DNA of 9,359 nucleotides from Mariprofundaceae bacterium (GTDB taxonomy: Bacteria > Pseudomonadota > Zetaproteobacteria > Mariprofundales > Mariprofundaceae): assembly GCA_027075825.1 (NCBI GenBank), contig JALSZZ010000244.1, forward strand, positions 1-9,359, given 5' to 3'. The first letter of the stretch is position 1, and each line of letters opens with the position of its first letter. Positions 7,121 through 9,359 of the stretch are shown piece by piece. The notes under the pieces are model-generated. The model was not told where the DNA came from. It was given only the letters and a program-made list of their open reading frames with translations, and made no database searches. A program made the position numbers and the translations under genes.

Positions 7121-8512
7121 ATGGCTTCTTTCGAATACCCCAATCTCGAAATCATTGTGCTTGCCGCAGGCAAGGGCACCCGCATGCGCTCGGCGCAACC
7201 TAAAGTATTGCATCCGGTACTGGGCAAGCCAATGCTGGAGCATGTGCTGCATACAGCGGAATCACTGATGCCTCATGGCATTTCGGTGGTTGTGGGCCAT
7301 GAGGCGGAACAGGTGCGCGAACGCATTGGCGATCCGGCCAATATTCACTGGGTTGAGCAGCGTCAGCAGCTTGGCACAGGCCATGCCGTGAACTGTTGCC
7401 GCTCAGTATGCGACAGTTGCCGTGATGTGCTGATTATCTGCGGCGATACTCCTTTATTGCGTGCCGAAACCCTGAGCTCGCTGGTGGAGGCCCATCGTCA
7501 GGCTGATGCCGTGGTGTCATTTTTATCGGCCCGATTGTCGAATCCGCACGGCTATGGCCGTGTGAAGCGCGATGCGGAAGGCCAGGTATTATCCATTATC
7601 GAGCAAAAAGATGCTGATGCCGATGAGCAATTGATTGATGAAGTCAGTTCGGGGATTTTTTGTGTCCGGCAACAGGACCTGTTTGAACTGCTGGCCAGGG
7701 TTGGCAACGATAATGCTCAGGGTGAGTATTATTTGCCCGATGTTGTGCCGCTGGCCTTGCAGCAGCATGCCAGGGTTCAGGCCGTATTGATGGATGATGC
7801 TGACGAAATGACCGGCATTAACAACCGCTGCCAGTTAGCTGATGTGGAGAGGCTGTTGCAGCAGCGCATTGTGCGTGACTGGCAGATGCAGGGTGTCACC
7901 ATTGAGCAGCCTGATACCGTGCGCATTGAAGCCAGTGTTCACATCGGTCGTGACAGCGTTATCCATGCCGGCAGTCATTTGCTGGGAGCAAGCCGCATTG
8001 GCGAAGGCTGTAGCATCGGGCCTTATGCGGTTATTTGCAATGCAGAACTGGATGATGAATGTCATGTGTATGCGTTTTCACATATCGAGGAAGCCGATGT
8101 CGGCGCGCAGGCCAATATCGGCCCGTTTGCCCGTTTGCGTCCTGATGCCAGGCTTGATGAGCAGGTACGCATCGGAAATTTTGTTGAAATCAAAAAGTCC
8201 GTGATTGGCCGGGGCAGCAAGGTGAACCATTTAAGCTATATCGGTGATACAACCATGGGTACGGACTGTAATGTCGGCGCTGGCTCGATTACCTGTAATT
8301 ACGACGGGGCCAACAAGCATCAGACCAAGATTGGTGACAGGGTATTTATTGGCTCTGACACCAAGTTGATTGCCCCGGTATTCGTGGATGATGATGCCAC
8401 CATTGGCGCAGGCAGTATTATCAGCAAAAATGTTGATGCCGGTGGCCTGACGCTGTCGGCCAGGCCGGAGCAGCGCCACAAAAGCAAATGGCGGCGACCG
8501 CGCAAGGATTAG
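7121..8512 (+). CDS. glmU: Bifunctional GlmU: glucosamine-1-P acetyltransferase / GlcNAc-1-P uridyltransferase
   Basis: GlmU makes UDP-GlcNAc, the precursor of peptidoglycan and lipid A, in two cytosolic steps. Its 463 residues match the family (about 456). The N-terminal uridyltransferase domain has LAAGKGTRM (14-22), K28, QLGTGHAV, GDTPLL, GYGRV and EQKDA. The C-terminal left-handed beta helix is made of hexapeptide repeats (for example IGEGCS, IGPYAV, IGPFAR) and carries EIKKS, NHLSYIGD with H370 as the likely catalytic base (E. coli H363), GAGSITCNYDG and a WRRP tail. Two oddities are seen. Ser176 replaces the usual Asn of the 'E-(V/I)-N-(T/S)-G' loop that contacts the sugar nucleotide. 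A cysteine cluster (C92, C93, C97, C100, C107) lies where other GlmUs have no cysteines that I recall. The gene starts 26 bases after the zinc-ribbon gene and is followed 2 bases later by the globin gene. Its neighbour is not glmS, as it is in enterics. Confidence 0.97.
   Translation: MASFEYPNLEIIVLAAGKGTRMRSAQPKVLHPVLGKPMLEHVLHTAESLMPHGISVVVGHEAEQVRERIGDPANIHWVEQRQQLGTGHAVNCCRSVCDSCRDVLIICGDTPLLRAETLSSLVEAHRQADAVVSFLSARLSNPHGYGRVKRDAEGQVLSIIEQKDADADEQLIDEVSSGIFCVRQQDLFELLARVGNDNAQGEYYLPDVVPLALQQHARVQAVLMDDADEMTGINNRCQLADVERLLQQRIVRDWQMQGVTIEQPDTVRIEASVHIGRDSVIHAGSHLLGASRIGEGCSIGPYAVICNAELDDECHVYAFSHIEEADVGAQANIGPFARLRPDARLDEQVRIGNFVEIKKSVIGRGSKVNHLSYIGDTTMGTDCNVGAGSITCNYDGANKHQTKIGDRVFIGSDTKLIAPVFVDDDATIGAGSIISKNVDAGGLTLSARPEQRHKSKWRRPRKD
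8504..8508 (+). promoter_or_regulatory. Shine-Dalgarno AAGGA for the globin gene, inside glmU
   Basis: AAGGA ends 6 bases before ATG at 8515 and lies within the last codons of glmU. It decides the start at 8515 over the in-frame ATG at 8488, which would add nine residues unlike any globin. Confidence 0.75.
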
Positions 8513-8514
8513 AC

Positions 8515-8955
8515 ATGGCGAAGACATCATTATATCAGCAAATCGGTGGCATGGATACGCTGCGGCGTGTACACAAGGTGTTTTACGACAAGGTGTATGC
8601 TCACCCATGGCTGGGACGTTATTTTGCCGATACCCGGCAGGATCTGATCGAAGAAAAGCAAAGTCGCTTTATGGCCGAAAAAATGGGCGCGGAAGATGTG
8701 CGCTATATCGGTCATTCACCGGAACTGGCGCATCGACGTATGTATATCAGCGATGAACTGTTTGATGAACGGCAGCAGTTATTGCGTGAATCACTGGAAG
8801 AATGTGGTGTGGAGGCATCGCTGATTCAGCGTTGGCTGAAAATTGATGGCGCCTTTCGCAGACATATTGTCAATGAATCACTGGCGGCATTCGAAGCCGT
8901 TGATCTGGGCTATGAGCAGCCAGTGAATTTTTCCGATCCTCGTCGCGACGAATGA
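8515..8955 (+). CDS. Truncated haemoglobin, probably group 1 type
   Basis: Truncated haemoglobins are short 2-over-2 globins that bind haem and, in different bacteria, O2, NO or other small ligands. The 146-residue protein has the family start SLYQQIGGMDTL (A/B helix with GG), then VFYDKVYAHPWLGRYF, which gives Tyr24 at or near B10 and Phe37 near CD1. A Gln/Lys-containing E helix follows (EEKQSRFMAEKMG), then Y64-x-G66, and AHRRMYISDELFDE, in which H73 is the likely proximal (F8) haem ligand. The last helices (LLRESLEECGVE, LIQRWLKIDGAFRRHIV) fit group 1 better than group 2, but the assignment is by eye. About 20 residues extend past the globin core. The gene is squeezed between glmU (2-base gap) and rlmE (ATGA overlap), so all three are probably on one transcript. 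No reductase or NO-response gene is visible nearby, so its ligand and role remain unknown. Confidence 0.88.
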   Translation: MAKTSLYQQIGGMDTLRRVHKVFYDKVYAHPWLGRYFADTRQDLIEEKQSRFMAEKMGAEDVRYIGHSPELAHRRMYISDELFDERQQLLRESLEECGVEASLIQRWLKIDGAFRRHIVNESLAAFEAVDLGYEQPVNFSDPRRDE

Positions 8956-9359
8956 AGAAAAGCCGGAAATCGCGCAAAACCTCAGCCTGGTTTCAGCGCC
9001 ATGTGCATGATCCTCACGTCAGGAAGGCGCAGCGTGAAGGAAAGCGTTCGCGCGCCGCCTACAAGCTGACGCAGATACTGGATGAATACCAGCACAAGGT
9101 GTTGCAGGGGCAAACCATTGTTGACCTTGGCTGCGCGCCCGGCTCATGGACCATGGAACTGGTACGCATGACAGGCGAAACAGGCGTGGTGATCGGCATT
9201 GATCTGCTGCCTGTTGAGCCTGTCGCCGGAGCACGGCTGATTCAGGCTGACTTTACCAGTGAGCAGGGGCAACAGGCGTTGCAGCAGGCACTGGCCGGGC
9301 GGCGCGTGGATATGGTGGTGTCGGATATGGCACCTGAAATGAGCGGTAACAAGCTGGTG
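8952..9359 (+). CDS. rlmE: 23S rRNA (uridine-2'-O-)-methyltransferase RlmE (FtsJ/RrmJ), 5' part
   Basis: RlmE methylates the 2'-OH of U2552 in the A-loop of 23S rRNA, using S-adenosylmethionine, late in 50S assembly. The first 136 codons are present and the frame is still open at the window end; the family is about 205-210 residues. Visible are a basic N-terminus with the family W-(L/F)-Q-x-H segment (WFQRH, 13-17), SRAAYKL with K38 aligned to catalytic K38 of E. coli, SAM motif I VDLGCAPGSW (57-66), acidic SAM contact D84 (GIDLLP), D100 in QADF and SDMAPEMSG with D125 equal to E. coli catalytic D124. The common Asn after MAP is Glu here. The remaining catalytic Lys and Glu lie beyond the window. 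The ATG at 8952 overlaps the globin TGA as ATGA, which suggests translational coupling. In E. coli rlmE is followed by ftsH; whether that holds here cannot be seen. Confidence 0.96.
   Translation, partial: MKKSRKSRKTSAWFQRHVHDPHVRKAQREGKRSRAAYKLTQILDEYQHKVLQGQTIVDLGCAPGSWTMELVRMTGETGVVIGIDLLPVEPVAGARLIQADFTSEQGQQALQQALAGRRVDMVVSDMAPEMSGNKLV

Overview
This window is a tightly packed, single-strand piece of a bacterial chromosome. Ten genes are all read on the + strand, and the largest gap between genes is 26 bases. The products are core gene-expression proteins: transcription elongation, translation initiation, ribosome maturation, RNA turnover and RNA modification. They are followed by a cell-wall precursor enzyme, a haem protein and a 23S rRNA methyltransferase. 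The C-terminal NusA repeats, the GlmU architecture and the RlmE N-terminus all resemble those of Proteobacteria. The moderately high GC content and gene order (nusA-ylxR-infB-rbfA-nrnA-truB, without rpsO-pnp after truB) suggest a deep-branching or less-studied proteobacterium. A Zetaproteobacterium or an environmental gammaproteobacterium is possible, but this is a guess and the sequence does not settle it.

Layout. Positions 1-552 hold the 3' end of nusA. Positions 530-1144 hold ylxR, which carries a second, L7Ae-like half and overlaps nusA. Positions 1147-4236 hold infB, whose long Gln/Arg-rich N-terminal linker contains 30-base tandem repeats. Positions 4239-4583 hold rbfA. Positions 4576-5562 hold a DHH/DHHA1 phosphoesterase of the NrnA type, overlapping rbfA by 8 bases. 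Positions 5559-6491 hold truB, overlapping nrnA by ATGA. Positions 6513-7094 hold an uncharacterised protein with a DUF2726-like N-terminal region and a topoisomerase-type C4 zinc ribbon, starting at TTG. Positions 7121-8512 hold glmU, 8515-8955 a truncated haemoglobin, and 8952-9359 the 5' part of rlmE, which runs off the window.

How the genes work together. nusA to truB is the classical transcription-translation operon. NusA controls elongation and termination. IF2 places initiator tRNA on the ribosome. RbfA matures the 30S subunit. NrnA probably clears very short RNAs and/or pAp. TruB makes pseudouridine 55 in tRNA. The second half (zinc-ribbon protein, glmU, globin, rlmE) is arranged just as tightly, with SD sequences or stop/start overlaps, so it may be co-transcribed with the first half. 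I see no intrinsic terminator or convincing promoter in any gap.

There is no sign of a mobile element, CRISPR array, RNA gene or obvious new defence system. The points most worth a second look are the zinc-ribbon/DUF2726-like protein, the globin coupled to rlmE, the YlxR-L7Ae fusion, the repeat-expanded IF2 linker, an insertion near the TruB active site, and a cysteine cluster in GlmU.
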